NCBI GenBank assembly: GCA_035236585.1
Contig: CP141138.1
Location: 29,523,437 to 29,587,436, forward strand
From: Warburgia ugandensis
Taxonomy: Eukaryota; Streptophyta; Magnoliopsida; Canellales; Canellaceae
Length of the DNA: 64,000 nt
Direction: 5' to 3'
In this document: positions 35,926-54,769 of the stretch, in pieces
Layout: each line of letters begins with the position of its first letter
How positions within the stretch are numbered: position 1 is the stretch's first letter
Program-made: the position numbers and the translations under genes
The notes under the pieces: generated by a model
Databases searched by the model: none
Told to the model about the DNA's origin: nothing
The model's input: the letters and a program-made list of their open reading frames with translations, nothing else

Positions 35926-37190
35926 TAGAATCTATTGAGGATTATGATTTAAATGAGTGGATTGATGATATCCAATCATTTGATGATATTATTAATGACA
36001 TCCAATGATTTTGGTTGATAGCTCAATAGGATTCCTAGATTTGATTTGAAAATCATTAGTAAATTAATGGGATCCATTCATTTGATGATATGATCAAATG
36101 GAATCCAATCATTTTGATTGTTGGATCAATGAGATCCATTGATTTGTTTCTAAATTTGATGAACAAATCAATGGAATTCAATCATTTGATGATTAGATCA
36201 ATGAGGTATAATATTTTTTATTGATAAATTGATGGAATCCATTAACATTGATGAGTGGATCAATGACATTGATTCATTTGATGCGTAGATTGATGAGACC
36301 CAATAATTTTGATTAACAAATAAAAAAGTCCATTTTTTTAATTGACAACAATGAGAAGACAAATGAAACATGTTCATTGGATGATAGGATCAATGAGATA
36401 CAACAATTTCCATTGATGAGTTTATAGGATTCATAGATTTGGTTTAGAATTGAAGAGTGGATAGTTGACATCCATACATTTGATGATGGAAATGATGAGA
36501 TCCAACACAAATCAACATCATCCATTTATTTAATTTGGAACTGATGAGTAGATTGATGAGATCCATTCATTTATTAATTTTAATTGATAGATTAGCAAGA
36601 TTCATTGACATTGATGAGCAGATTGATGAGATCTATTCATTTGATGTTTGGATTGATGAGATCCAATGATTTTAATTGGAGGATTGATGAGATCCATTTA
36701 TTTGCTTGAAATAGATGAGTAGATTGATGGGATCCATCAATTGAAGATAAGATTGACAAGATTTAATGATTTTGACTAATGACGATATCCTTTTCAATCC
36801 ATTTATTTGATTTAAAATCGATGATCAGATCATTGGGATCCATTCACTAATGATAGGATCAATGACATCTAATGATTTTGATTGATGGATTGATAGGATC
36901 TATTGATTTGATTTGATATTGTTAAGTGGATTGATAAGATCCATTCGCTTGATGATTGCATCGAGAAGATCCAATGATTTTGATTGACGAATCGAAAGGA
37001 CCATTGACATTGATGAGCTGATAGATGAGATCCATTCATTTGATGATTAGATCAATGAGTTCAATGGTTTTGATTGATGGATTAGTGGGATTTGTTGCTT
37101 TGATTGAAATTGATGAGCAGATCAACAAGATTTGGTCATTGCTTGATTGAATCAATGCTTTCGAGAATGATGAGTGGTCATGATTTAATA
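35926..37190. repeat. Degenerate minisatellite, ~95-105 bp unit, about 12-13 copies
   Basis: Units open with GATCCATTCATTTGATGATT and continue with GATCAATGAGATCCAATGAT, TTTGATTGATGGATTGATGG and AAATTGATGAGTGGATTGAT. Unit starts can be followed at about 36070, 36174, 36268, 36370, 36470, 36560, 36630, 36730, 36838, 36938 and 37030. Within a unit a ~34-bp sub-period built on GAT(C/T)CA(A/T)TGATTTGAT is visible, so the array probably grew from a shorter repeat. Copies vary in length and point changes, so it is old. The period is not a fixed multiple of three and no frame stays open. Confidence 0.85.
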
Positions 37191-42790
<5,600 letters not shown>

Positions 42791-42799
42791 TCAATGAAC

Positions 42800-44450
42800 T
42801 CAAAATCATTAGTAAAATTTTAGACTTGTTTCTAATGAATAAATATCTTAACAAGGCCTGTAATGGCATCATTATCGATAGTAGGCAGTACACTCTCTAC
42901 ATAATAGGTGTCTTCAATTGAAGCTTGTGGTAGAAACAACAGGATGGAGAGATCCTTCTTTTGTAACTCAAGTGATAATTTTCTTTGAGTGGTTAAGTAC
43001 AATTTCCATGCTTTTAGCTCAAGTGATAATGATCTTTGAGAGGTTAAGTGCTGAACATGACCTAGAGAGCCTCTAATTTCTTTCTCAATTCTAGGTGGAG
43101 ACATCTCCAGAATAGCTTTGATTTTGGTTAGGTCCACTTCAATGCCTCTTTGTGTGATCATAGACCCAAGCAGTTTTGTTAATGTGACTTAAAGGCACAT
43201 TTGTTTGGATTCAATCTAAGATGATATTCTCGCTATCTATGAAAGAACTTCCTCAAGGTGGTGACATGTCCTTCACTCATAGGTGATTTATGTATCATGT
43301 CATTTGCATACACTTGAACTTCCTTATATATTGGATCATGAAATAGAGTTGTAGTCATTCTTTGATTAGTGGGCTTAGGATTCTTAAGATCGTAATGCAT
43401 CACCTTGTAGCAGTAGGTTTCCCATTGGGTGAGAAATAATGTCTTGGCCTTATCTTTGGGAGCCCTTTTGATCTGATCTTTTCTTAAAACCCATAAGTGT
43501 AAGAGAGTAGGGCATGCCTCATTATGTGATCAACTAGGAGATCTATGTGGGGAAGTGAAAAGCTATCCTTGAGGTTGGCCTTCTTTAGACCTTGGAATTT
43601 GATACATACTCTAATTTAGCTATCCTTCTTCTAGATGGGAACATTATTGGCTAATAATTCTAGATAGGGGACCACTTCTACAAATTCACTTCCAAATATT
43701 ACTAGCCTTCTTCTTTGGTTTGTTCCTCCAATTCTTTACTCATCCTATGGGCCCTCTACCAAATGGGTTTAGTGTTTGGGAAGGTTTGAATCTAGTGTCG
43801 TGTAATATTTGTATCGATTCTAAGCATATCCTCATAAGACTAAGCAAAGACATTCTTGTATTCTTTGAACAAGGTTAGAACAAACTTTTTATCTTGGGTT
43901 AAGCTTGTATCAATTGAATGCTCTTGTTTATCATCTTGCGTCCCTACATTGTTATTTTCAAGTTCATTATCACCAAGCTTAACTCTACTTATATTTGATT
44001 GTTCAATTATTTTTAGAAGTTCTTCTAAAGGATCATAATCATTATCTTTGGAGTGATCAATAGACTAATGATTTCAAAACAAGAAACATAATGATACTCA
44101 TAATCTATGTTCATTGATTTGAATGTGAGGAGACATCAAGATCATTAGAAGTAAGAAAACTAAGATCAGTGGGACAAATAGTTCACTCCTCAATTGTCAA
44201 GAGGACTAGTAGAGGGTACAATGTGAGGTTGAGTATAATGGTATTTTCAATGATCAAGACAGCTGAGGTATCATGCTTGTTGAAGATTTTTTGTGTTTCA
44301 TCATCTCTGAGGTCCTTGATCATCATATCCCAAATGTTGTCTCTTGGGACACTCATAGCATTAGAGGTGTGATCATTGAGATGGATCTCGAACCTTGAGT
44401 TTGTAATTTTCTTGCAAATCCATAGTTAATCAATTATAGCATTTGTAAGG
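42800..44450 (-). mobile_element. Ty3/gypsy pol fossil: reverse-transcriptase region
   Basis: Minus-strand reading shows gypsy reverse-transcriptase segments in order: a fingers/palm part around 43.4-43.65 kb with 'LPHIDLLVDHIMRHA', and the connection region at 42.9-43.16 kb with 'ITQRGIEVDLTKIKAI', a phrase diagnostic of plant gypsy pol. The part above 43.9 kb is probably protease or the linker. No LTRs could be tied to it. It is broken in many places and looks old. Confidence 0.8.
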
Positions 44451-45399
44451 TCAAATCTAAAGGAAGGATATAGTGTAACAACAAATAAAGCACCAAACTA
44501 GTCTAACTAATGATCCTAAATTAGACTAAACTAACAAGAGAAGATTGTGAATATGATCCAATTAAACTGATGAGATGAAAGTGGATTTTTAACTAAAATT
44601 GAATTACAAATAATAAAGAACACCTATCCAAAATTAGTCCCACCACTTACATATTTTTTTCCTTTTATAACTCAAGAATCAAATTGAAACTACAATTACC
44701 TTCTTTGAAAATGGTTTTTTAGAAAACTTGATTTAGAAATCTTAAAATTTAACAAATTAAATAGATGATTAAATTCTAAGCATTCTATGCAAAACCTAAC
44801 TATAATAGATTGAGGATTAAAATCCAAGCATCCACAATGACAAGTAATGACAAAAAATCAAAGAATTATAGTAAGGATGAATCTAACTTTTCTAAATTGA
44901 AATCACTTTCAAAATTAAATTTTTAAGACAAATAAAATATTGGAAATTAGTAAGTGGTGTTTCTAATTTAGGCTAGACCACTGTAACCCTACGCAAAGGA
45001 AAACTAACATAGCATGATTCTAATCTAAGAATGAAATTATGGAATTCTATACTACTAAAACAATGGAATTTAAATTACCTCATACAACCTAAAATTAAAG
45101 AGAATAATACACCTAGAAACTAAAGTAAAATAGTCCTAAAAATTAGAGAAAAACAATCCAAAAAATTTTAAAAATGTAAGCATGAAATTATGCTAAAAAC
45201 ATGAATAAAAACCACCTCAACCTTTTAGAATCTAAAGCATAACTTAAGACATGAATAAATAGCAACTAGAATCAATGTAAAATTTAGGAAAAGGAACTTT
45301 TTCTGAATTCCATTCTTTTATCATTACATAGCATGAAAATAAACTAAAAACATTAACATGAAACTTCCCCTGTATTGAAGTAGAACTCTAATGTAGCAA

Positions 45400-47511
45400 T
45401 CCTTCTCCAATTATTAGTCAAGCAAGAGGAATCCAATCTAAAACCATGTGAGGTCTTCTAGCAATCTAGTAGGTAGAAGAAGAGAGATAGAAGTAGCCTT
45501 CATTGACTAACCCAGTCAAAACTAGTAACCAGTAAATGGTAAGATAACAATCCAATGGAATGTTGCAAATTTTGTTAAGTATGCCCAAATTCCTAACTTC
45601 CCAACAAAAACTAGATGAAGAACAATTCAAAAACACAAAGTCTTATTATTAAAATAGTAGCTTGCAACATGCATCAATCAAAATCAATAACTGAGATTGA
45701 AAATAGTAATATACTAGTAAATCAATAAACAACTATGAAAAACCTATAAGCAATGATAGAAAACCAAGAACTAATGATCAAGACCAGTAAACAATGAACT
45801 AAACTAGATATAAAACAGTAGATAACAACCAAAACACAATGAAAACCATTAGAAATGAATCAACTAGTAACATATGAAAGAAATAAAAATAGTAGATAGA
45901 TCAAGGAAGATTTAAGTAAAACAATGACCTACAACCAACAAGCATTGAGCTACAACACACGTAATTTTTCTTAACTTACTATTAAACAACTTGGAAAAAA
46001 AAAACTAGCACAAAAAGAGCATAACTTGTAGTCTTTCTACCTAACAAAGACAAACTCCTAAAGATCCTTGAAAACCACCAATATGAAGCTACTGATACCA
46101 CAAATGGGATTAAAAAAAAAAAAAAAACAATAGCAAACGAACTAAGGAATTGTAGAAAAACCAGCACTTACAACAAGGACTTAGCTCCAGCACTTACAAT
46201 GGGGGCTTACCATAGAAACAATAAGAAACTAGAAGAAAGAAACTGAAGAAGAGATGAAACCATTAAACAAGTTGTAGCTTTACTTGATCATACAATAGAG
46301 AAAAACTGCAGAGAATAGTAGAAAATCATAGCAACAGGAGAAACCCATAGCTCTTACTTTTGCAGACCTGTAGAACTCTTCTGCTCTTCTCCTATCTCCT
46401 ACATCTTTTCTTGTTTGGAAACTCGTAGAAAGACTTTTTTTCTCTCATCCCAGCCACATTCTTATATAGAAGAATACCCAAGTTGCTCTTATAAACTCTG
46501 CAATCTAATTCAAATACATCATGTATCACAATTAGAAACCACTTTCCCCAACAAACTTTCCATCCACTAGCTCCTCTTCATTTTTCAGAACCATCCCATT
46601 CCAATCCTTTCTTTGTAAGCAATGATATCTAGTAATTGTAAAACTTCTTCATCCATCTGTCCAAGCTTTAGCCAACCATCCAAACCTCAACTATAGTCCA
46701 AAACAAGTTTGTAACTTTAGTGCCCTCACTTTATAACATGTCTCCAGCTACAAACACCTTCTCCACTTAGGAAAATATCTTCAAATGGAATCACATCCCA
46801 CCAAGTGATCTTCTTCATTAAGTATTTCCAATTTAGGAAGCCATTCAATAACCATACATCATACATCTCATGCAAAATTTTGAATTATTGATTTTCCAAT
46901 TAGGAAAGTTCCTTCATTAAAATATCTCAAATCTCCTTGATAGCTCCTTCCAAGTGCAAAATGTTATGTACTTATCACTTAGGAAAAGATGTCCAACCTT
47001 GTGGGCCCTATATGTATGTAAAAGAAAAACAAATTGTATATAGGACCTCTTGTATGGTCTTTCAAACATGAAGGTAAAACATTTGACTTTCTTGAACTTG
47101 CATGGGTTTCGCTGATAGCTCCTTTGTGCTTGAGCAATGTTGTAACTTAGGCCTCTTCTTCTTAAATTGATCTAGTTCATCCAAATTTCATCCTGGGTTA
47201 ATTTGAGCCATCCATTTCCATCTCAGCTTGATCTATGATCTTGGAAGTTGACTATTTTAATCTCGCTCTTAGATCTTGATCTATAATCTAGAAAAAAAGA
47301 AAAGAAAAAGAAATCCTAATTAGTATTATAAACATGGTTAAACACATAATTACCTTAAGTATCGATCTAACCCTAAAAATAGACCAAATTATAGTTAGAA
47401 GAAAAATAAGACTTTTATGCAAATCTTTCCTATAAATGTGAAAATGAACAATAAAATGCACTAAAACAATAGAAAATTTAAGATTTTTTGAATAAAAATG
47501 AACACTCAACA
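45400..47511 (-). mobile_element. Athila/Tat-like gypsy 3' LTR (fossil; far end uncertain)
   Basis: On the minus strand an LTR start TGTTGAGTGTTCATTTTTAT at 47511 follows a purine-rich tract (47512-47520) and the phrase CTTGGGACTAGCAAAATGCT, which is typical of the polypurine-tract area of plant Athila/Tat elements. A TATA box (TCTATATAAG on the minus strand) at 46461-46470, about 1.05 kb into the LTR, fits the U3 region. The lower boundary was not located. Confidence 0.6.
46461..46470 (-). promoter_or_regulatory. TATA box inside the gypsy LTR
   Basis: TCTATATAAG on the minus strand, at a position expected for the U3 promoter of a long gypsy LTR. A relic promoter; present activity unknown. 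Confidence 0.5.
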
Positions 47512-49199
47512 CCCTCTAATTAGCATTTTGCTAGTCCCAAGCAAAACATGCAAAAACCATTTTATTGAAAGTGATAAAAGTTACCATTTTTGTAGGTACT
47601 TATAATTGCATTTATCATATGCAACAAGCCTTTAAACCTCTATTGGACAAGTTAAGCCCCATGAGTGTTTTTAGTGAATCTACCCACAAAATTTAAGAAA
47701 AATTAGTTCCTAAATTTATGTAAGAGAATTTTCTTCTATCCATACTCTTCAACTTTAGTATGTTAATAAGAATGAATGAAAAATTCAAGTCCCTACGCAT
47801 ATGCTAAGAATATCTCATTTGGGCTCATATAGCAAAGTTTAGTGTGCATATAGTCTACATATACATTAGATATTGGCTTCTAAGTAGACTATAACTGCAA
47901 GAACTCCATCCGAAATATGCTCAAACCATAATCCCTATCTAATAGCTATACACTTAGAACTAAAACTCTTTTAAAAATGGTAAAACATATCTCTCTTTAA
48001 TACGTGAACAGAATAAAAAACAAAAAAAATATCTCACTCAGATGAAATGTAGCCCTAGGACAAGGTTGTGAAAAGAAAATTGATATATAAGGTAATCAAA
48101 GTGTACATAAATAAGTAAAGGTCCTCTACTAAGAGTTGACAATTCTCTGTTAGTGTGCTAAAATGAACATTCTTTTTCACTTTTCTTCTTTTCTTTCTTT
48201 CATTTTTCTATTTTCTTTTGTAGAACTTTTGAATCTCTTTGAATTTTTTTTTCTTCTTATATTGATATTCACTTCCTTACTTCTATTACAACTTAAAGGT
48301 ATTTCTTCAATAATCTCTAACTCATTTTTGAAAAAAATAAGTAATGGATAATGTATATTGGGTTAATATGGTTTAAGGTAATTAGTTCACAAAAGAAATG
48401 GATTACAAAAGACTCAAAAGCCTAATTAGTGGTAACAGTATCTTTGAATAGGCTCTATATCTCTAAGTTAAAACCAAAGATGGCCTAAATCATTTCTTAG
48501 GTTTCATATAGCCTACTAGTTTCAACAAACTTCTTAAAATTTAAGGGTAATACTCAAATGGAGAATCTTAGTAATTGACCAAATAAAAAATATATAACGA
48601 TCAATTATAAATTATACACACTAAAAAAATGGAATTTATATCTCTCTAAAAAAAATGAATGGCTCTAAAGTTCACGTTGGTTTTAAGTATACATTGATTT
48701 TTTTTAGGGTCTCTAAGTCATAACTATTTATCAATCTAGTGATTGTGTGCCAATTTGTAATATGAGATTAGCCTAAATGAAATACTTTAGAAAATGAGTA
48801 AAATAATGAACTAAACATATTAGTAAGCTAAGGTTACAAAGAAAAACTTGAATTTAGAAAATCCAATTCTCATTATTATATAGAAATGTACTTAAAATCC
48901 TTAAAAGGAGTTTCATGAATAGCTCAATTTTTTATCTTTTTTTTTTTTTTTTTAAATCCAATTGGAAATAAAGAAAAACAACTATAAAGAGACCACAATT
49001 CATAAGAATTCTACACCTCCCAATCTAAACAAAACATTGTCCTCAATGTTATGAAAATTTGGGTGATAATGCATTGAGAATAAATAAATGGGTGATGTAG
49101 AAAAAGCAAGTTTTGGAAAACAATGGTAAAAAAAAAAAAAAAAAAAAATGTAGATAGAAATGGTGTAGAGAAACAGGTTCCACTCAAATCCTACTAAAC

Positions 49200-49965
49200 A
49201 GGATCTTTCAGAGTTATGCACCCAACATTTGGATCATAATTCTCTAAGAATGGCTTTAAGAGTTAACTGTTCACTTTAAAATGTGGCCAGTCCTAGTATC
49301 GTCAATCTCAAAAGTCCCATATGGAAAAACTTCTTTAACAATATATGGATGGGGAGATCCAATGTTCCTTAGAAAAGATGAAGCCAAGAATTGTATAGGA
49401 GTACCTTTGGGATGGAGTAAATGATTTTCTCATAATGTTTTCATCATGAAAAACTTTCATTTTTTCCTTATAAATCCAATTACTCTCATAAGCAAGCTAC
49501 CTAATCTCTTCCAACTCATTAAGCCAAAGCTACCAATGCAAGCCTACTTTATCCATATCAAAATTAAAATTTTAATATCCTAGTAAGCTCTGTGTTCCAA
49601 TTGCACAAGCAAATGACAAGCCTCATTGTATACAATACAATAAGTATTAATTCTAATTAAGTTTTATAAGTAGTCCTATGTGCCTAAAGCACCTCAGTCT
49701 ATTGAAGAGATCAATCTGTATGATTCAAGTTTATAGTCTACTGAATAATTTGTTTAATAGCTCGATTAGAAACTTGTACTTGTCGACTTGTTTAAGGGTG
49801 ATACAAATTTTCAACTTTATGAGTAATATTAAATTTTTTCATAAGAGAAACAAAAGCTCCATTTCAAAAATGAATATTGTTCTCTGCCATTCATAGGTGA
49901 TATGAATTATCAAATTTTTTGGTAGACTAGTTGTTTAAACACCAACATAATTAATTAGATAGGGG
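49200..49965 (-). mobile_element. Ty3/gypsy integrase fossil, Athila/Tat-like
   Basis: Minus-strand reading gives integrase segments in the right order from high to low coordinates: 'YHP' and 'SNRAIKQI' (about 49.76-49.82 kb), 'AHRTTYKT' (about 49.67-49.69 kb), 'ACHLLVQLEHRAY' (about 49.59-49.63 kb) and a C-terminal part at 49.27-49.53 kb with 'LNELEEIR', 'IYKEK' and 'FKVNS'. The family order is certain; the copy has many breaks. It lies 1.7 kb upstream of the polypurine tract at 47.52 kb on the same strand, so both probably belong to one element. An A-run lies at about 49129-49148. Confidence 0.85.
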
Positions 49966-50646
49966 CCACTAGAGTGGTAATAAGTCACCTTTTTCCAAGG
50001 GGGCCCTATGAACTCGTAAGCTACTATAAGTCTCTTTTAGATTGATTTTAACTAATTGTAGAGGCTTAGGTTGCACGTAAGGTAATGTTTTGGGCCAAGG
50101 GATGGTGATCAATCCACCCTTAATCTTTAAGGGGTGAGTACCCTTATATTTTAAGCAATTACACATCTTCTATTATGTAAGAAAATTAGTAAATCTAATG
50201 CAAACCTAAGAATACAACAAATTATACAGTGCTTTCTATATGTTCTACCAAATGCAACTAAATTAATAATGCAAACTAATCTAGGAAATGTAAAGAAGTT
50301 AAGATAGCTCACAGCAGGGTCTTGGAATTAGTCTTTCATAAAAGAGTGAGTCCATTTACATGCCACCTCCTCTTCAAGGTTATGGTGGGCCACCCTTGAC
50401 AAGTATTATTACAACCCTTTTTTATTTCAAATTGAATTGCAATGTATAAAATAATTTGCAATATCGCTCTCACTACAATTTACTAAAATAAAAAATATAT
50501 ACGAAACTATCCAAAGTCTTCCTCCAAGTCCTCCAAATTCATATACATATAAAAAGGAAAATGAGTATTCAATATCTTTTAGGAATAAGGGGAAAAAATG
50601 CAAGTATTCTATATGCAATTAGATCTTAATCAAACTCCATTGCAAG

Positions 50647-50664
50647 TCCCTGGAAAATGTGCCA
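50647..50664 (-). other. Gypsy primer-binding-site relic (Athila/Tat type)
   Basis: The minus strand reads TTTTTGGCACATTTTCCAGG around here, a diverged form of the TGGCGCCGTTGCCGGGGA site used by Athila/Tat elements, placed immediately after an LTR-like end at 50674. Confidence 0.6.
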
Positions 50665-50673
50665 AAAACTTTA

Positions 50674-51200
50674 TGTGAATTTTAAATGTACAACAAGTGC
50701 ATGGTTCTATTAGAATATAGAAATGACAAACACGAGTCGATCCCACGAGATTCTTTGACAAACGGAGATAATTAAAACCAAGATTACTTTCACTTTAACC
50801 TACCTATTAAAGATTAAGGAATGTAAAGATTCTAAATAATTAAACTAGTACAAGGAAATGAAACAAAGGAAGAAGACTAATTAAGGAAATAAAGTGGCTA
50901 AATAGAAAGTTTCATTAATAAACTTGATAATAATGGAAAGTAAATACATAAAGGAAAGCAAAGCAAATAAAGAAACTTCTTTACAAGTGTTTGCTACAGG
51001 AGTCCTTAATTGTGTCACCCAATTAGGCTCTTTACACATGCACTTCTTTTCCTGGGCTTGTTATGGTTCTCTTTGTTGTGTCACTCAATAAGGGCCTGTA
51101 TACTTCTCTTCAACTCATATTACACTAAAGCTACCAACAAAATTTTCTCATCTTTACCTTGACATGCCTCAAACCCAAAGTTCAAGTCTCAAATCCAAAA
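50674..51200 (-). mobile_element. Gypsy 5' LTR end (fossil; upper limit unknown)
   Basis: Upstream of the primer-site relic on the minus strand is the U5-type end seen in Athila/Tat LTRs, including the phrase CTCGTGGGATCGACTCGTGT at about 50730-50750 and runs of TTTATTTACTTT-like sequence. Obvious similarity to the 3' LTR near 47.5 kb was not found, so it may belong to another element. Its full extent is not defined. Confidence 0.5.
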
Positions 51201-54050
51201 AATACCACCCTTAAGAGAAGAAAGGAAAATGGGATGGAGTGGAAAAAGTAAAAGGAATTTGTGCTTCTCCTTAGCTAGATACTCTAAAAGAGGGTAGCTT
51301 TTAAGGAGTGAGGCAAAGAGAAGATAAAGTGTTGTTCAACTTAAGCTTGGGTTAGGCTTGGATAAAGGCTTCCTAACTTAAAGAAGAACTAAATAAAATA
51401 AAAATAAAATTAGAGATAGTGGCCCTTGGCTTAGGACTTTCCAATTCTCGCCTTAGGATATGATTAAGGAACTAGGTACATACCTTAAAGTCTTCCTACT
51501 CTTCAGCATGATGCCATTAGCTAGGAATGATGGATGGCTTTATGGATGGACTTGAGTCTCCTCAATGACCCTTTAGGAATGGAAGGAATCCTTGAATTCC
51601 ATAGAAGAGGCATAGTGCTTCTTCCTATCCTTTTTATTGCCAAATCCCAAAAGAAAGGAAAATAGAAGGGTAGAAGAAGAAGGTGCATGCAAAGGAGTAG
51701 AAGTGAGAGATGAAATGCTTATGCATGTAAATGAGTGGAGACAGAAGGCGTGTTAATCTAAGAAGGTTGGTGGAAAGTGCAATGTCTGTAGAAGCAAGGG
51801 TGGAGTGCACTCTAAGGGTTATGCATGTAAGATTTATGGAAGGAAGGAATGCTAGACTGAGATGGAAGGTACAAGCAAGAGTGTAGTGGAAGATGAATGC
51901 GATGCGAAGGTGGTAAAAGAAACGAATAGAAGGCCAAGGAAAGCATGCAACATTTATGGTGGTGAGGGTACCTTGTGTGCAAATTCAATCTGTGAATGAA
52001 TGCGTGCACAAAAAAGCAAGGAAAAGAGAGGATGGATGAGAGAATGGATAAAAGAAAATGAGGGATGGGGTTGGTTGAGACCCTTACCTCTTCTCTAGAT
52101 GATGTGAACTTGTAGATCTTGGGGAGTTTTGGTGAGGGTGATCTCTCTCCATCTATTTCTCCTAATTTTAGCTTTCAATCTCTAGGGAAAGGTAAGAGAT
52201 GAATTGCTAAGATCTAAGGGTTGGATGTAAGGATGAATGGTTGATATGTGATGGGGATAAGATGAATAATGGAAGGAGAATAGAAAGAAGGGAACAATGA
52301 GGAAGTGTGGAATCCATTGTGGACAAAGTATGGGATGTGGGAAGGCAAGTCAAGGATATGGACATGAGAAAAGATAAGTTAGAAGGAAGAAGATATGGGT
52401 GGAAGGGAAAGAGATATGCTAGGGTGGAAAGGAAGATGGGCTAAGATGGGAAAGATATAGGAAGGAAAGTGAGAAAATAAAAGAGAAATGTGGGAAGTGG
52501 GAAATAATAAGAGAGGAGGTATGGAGGCTTATGGGTGTATGAGTTTGAAGTTCAGAAAGTTTGAAAGGAATATGAGCCAATGGATTGGAATGGATGATGG
52601 AGATCTTTCCTCATTAGGGTTTATCCTTGAATTCTCATTTAGTGGGTCACACCTAGGGTTTGTAACTTTTCTATACTTCATTCCTACCCCTCGAATCATC
52701 TTTGCCCTAGTGTGAGCAGATGAGATTTTGTTGAACTCTTCTTATCCCAAAGGATCTCTCTTTGATAGCCCTTTTCTCTCCACTATTGAATTGGAATTCC
52801 TTAGAGTGGATGACCTAGACTCCCTCGAGTTTCTCCTTCTTTTTGTTCTAGCCCACCTTTATTTTCTCCACCCAATAAGCTTTAAACAAGGTGGGACATT
52901 TTCTTCAAAAAATAAGTGGGCAGCCACTGAAAATATCTCTAAAAATGGGGCTTCATTGTGTTTTCTATTGCAGTATATCTTCTCAGTGGTCCATCCTTGT
53001 TTTCTTAAATTCTCATTGGTTGCTTAGAATATGATGAACAAGGATATATTTTGGCCTTTAAGTAAGATGATTTCTAATTGTGGATTTCTCATAAATTGTC
53101 TCTCTCTTCACTCATTTACTTTCTCCATGTATTCCTTATTTTTCTCATGTAAAAGCATGGGATTGAGTGTGACTCACCACCTTGCATGAAAAATTTTGGG
53201 TGGATCCTTAAGTGGTTCTCTCTTTTGGTTTAGTAGGAGAGAGAGTATAAGGAATGTATCTTGTGCAAGCCTCAATCTTCTGACTTGTTTTATTTCAAAG
53301 AAGCTTTTATTTTATGTGAATTGAGCTTCCCTTAGAAGCTTCCCATTTTGATTGATAGCTTGCATGCATGCATGGGAAGTTTTATCGCCTTACTTTTGAT
53401 ATGAACACCCTATACAGATAAGCTTGGTCTCTCACCTAGGCTGGGTTTCTAACTACTCTGACTTTGATAATGATAGTCGATTTTCATTCTTAACTCTTAG
53501 ACTTCATGTTTGGCATGTGTGGACCCACGATGTAGCATAGACTTTAAACTTGCTCTTTTTAGGGTTACAACTACCAAAAATACCTTTTTTCTCATTTGTA
53601 CCTTGAACATGTAAAATGTAAAATTAACCTTAATTAGTGATGATTAAGTTATTTCTAAGGCTAATATAGAAGTATTTGTGAAATATTTCTATATATATAT
53701 ATATATATATCAGCTTGAAAGTGTATGGAAGAGGCTTATAAAGGGGGATCAGGCAATGATCCCCCTCCTTGGAGATTTCTTTTAAAAGTAATTGCCAAAT
53801 ATGAGCCTTGAAATTCTAGCAACCCTTAGTATCACAACATTCATCATTCATCCCTTCACCAATGACCCTCCAAATGTGCATCATCATGCCATAACATCAT
53901 TTTATTTCCCAAACTTCTATTTTATGATAATGATAATACTTGAGTGCTGGTATGGAACCATCTCTAACTCCTATAGTGATCTCCATGATTATTTCAATGA
54001 AGGGTTCTTTTCACCCTCATGATACAATCTCTAACCATGGGCTTATGTGC
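51201..54050. other. Gene-free stretch
   Basis: No coding domain is recognised. It is purine-rich from 51.2 to 52.6 kb, with many GGA/GAA-rich segments on the plus strand, and AT-rich after that. A short (AT)n run is at 53690-53710. Part may be LTR sequence of the gypsy fossil whose primer site is at 50.65 kb. Confidence 0.45.
53690..53710. repeat. Short (AT)n run
   Basis: About ten AT units. Confidence 0.95.
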
Positions 54051-54059
54051 CTCAATTAT

Positions 54060-54690
54060 TATCACCGGATGATTACTCATGTATGAAATTGGTACATGAT
54101 TTGGAACTCTTTCTAGCACTATTTCAATAGGTAGGTTCTCCAATATTTTAGTAATCTAGAGATGAAAAGCTTAACATCTGTTAATGTCATGGTCGAATGT
54201 TTTATGGTAGATGCAATATGGCCATCCTTAGGCTGTAATAGTATTGATTTCCTCTTGCCAAAATTGTTCTACTCCTACAATATCTTGAGCAAGAATGCCA
54301 CTCTGGATTTCAAAAGCCAGCACTAGGTTTTTATATGACTATGGTACTGATGGGTATCACAGAACTAGAGCAAAGGGTGTTCTTCTAGATGGGTGCAATG
54401 TCAATTCTAATTTTCCTTTTTTCAATGCAAAACATTGATTAGCCTCATGACCAAATGCCTTGTGGTATTCATAGTAAAGGTCATAATGAAAACCTTGAGG
54501 ACTGTACTAAAGGCAAGGACTAAACTTTGGTATTCAAGTGTTGCACATGTTCTTTGAAGATCTGGGGTGGAACATTGGGAGGGTAGCCAAAATCTAGGCA
54601 CTTCTTCGTAGACTTGGACCTCCATTCTATCTTGAGAATAAAGTTTATAAGAAGTCACTTCATAAAGAAGTCATTACAGATTGGGGCACA
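54060..54690 (-). mobile_element. Ty3/gypsy gag fossil with zinc-knuckle region
   Basis: Minus-strand reading at about 54.40-54.48 kb contains 'EYHKAFGHEANQCFALKKGK', a gypsy gag zinc-knuckle phrase, with flanking Gln/Pro-rich gag-like sequence. Pol is not found next to it. It directly abuts the CACTA transposase remnant, so one has probably inserted into or truncated the other. Broken, old. Confidence 0.65.
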
Positions 54691-54769
54691 ATTGGAATTT
54701 TTATAATTTTCTTCATTTGTATGTACCTTGGACCTACAAAACAAAAATAATAGAATAAACTATAATCTT

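Noticed and set aside
35926-37190. CRISPR-like array
   Set aside because: Plant nuclear context, and the units are tandem and degenerate throughout, with no conserved repeat separated by unique spacers.
42832-54690. A single giant gypsy element from gag (54 kb) to reverse transcriptase (43 kb)
   Set aside because: The integrase at 49 kb would lie upstream of the reverse transcriptase, and LTR-type ends occur between them, so at least two or three different gypsy fossils are present.
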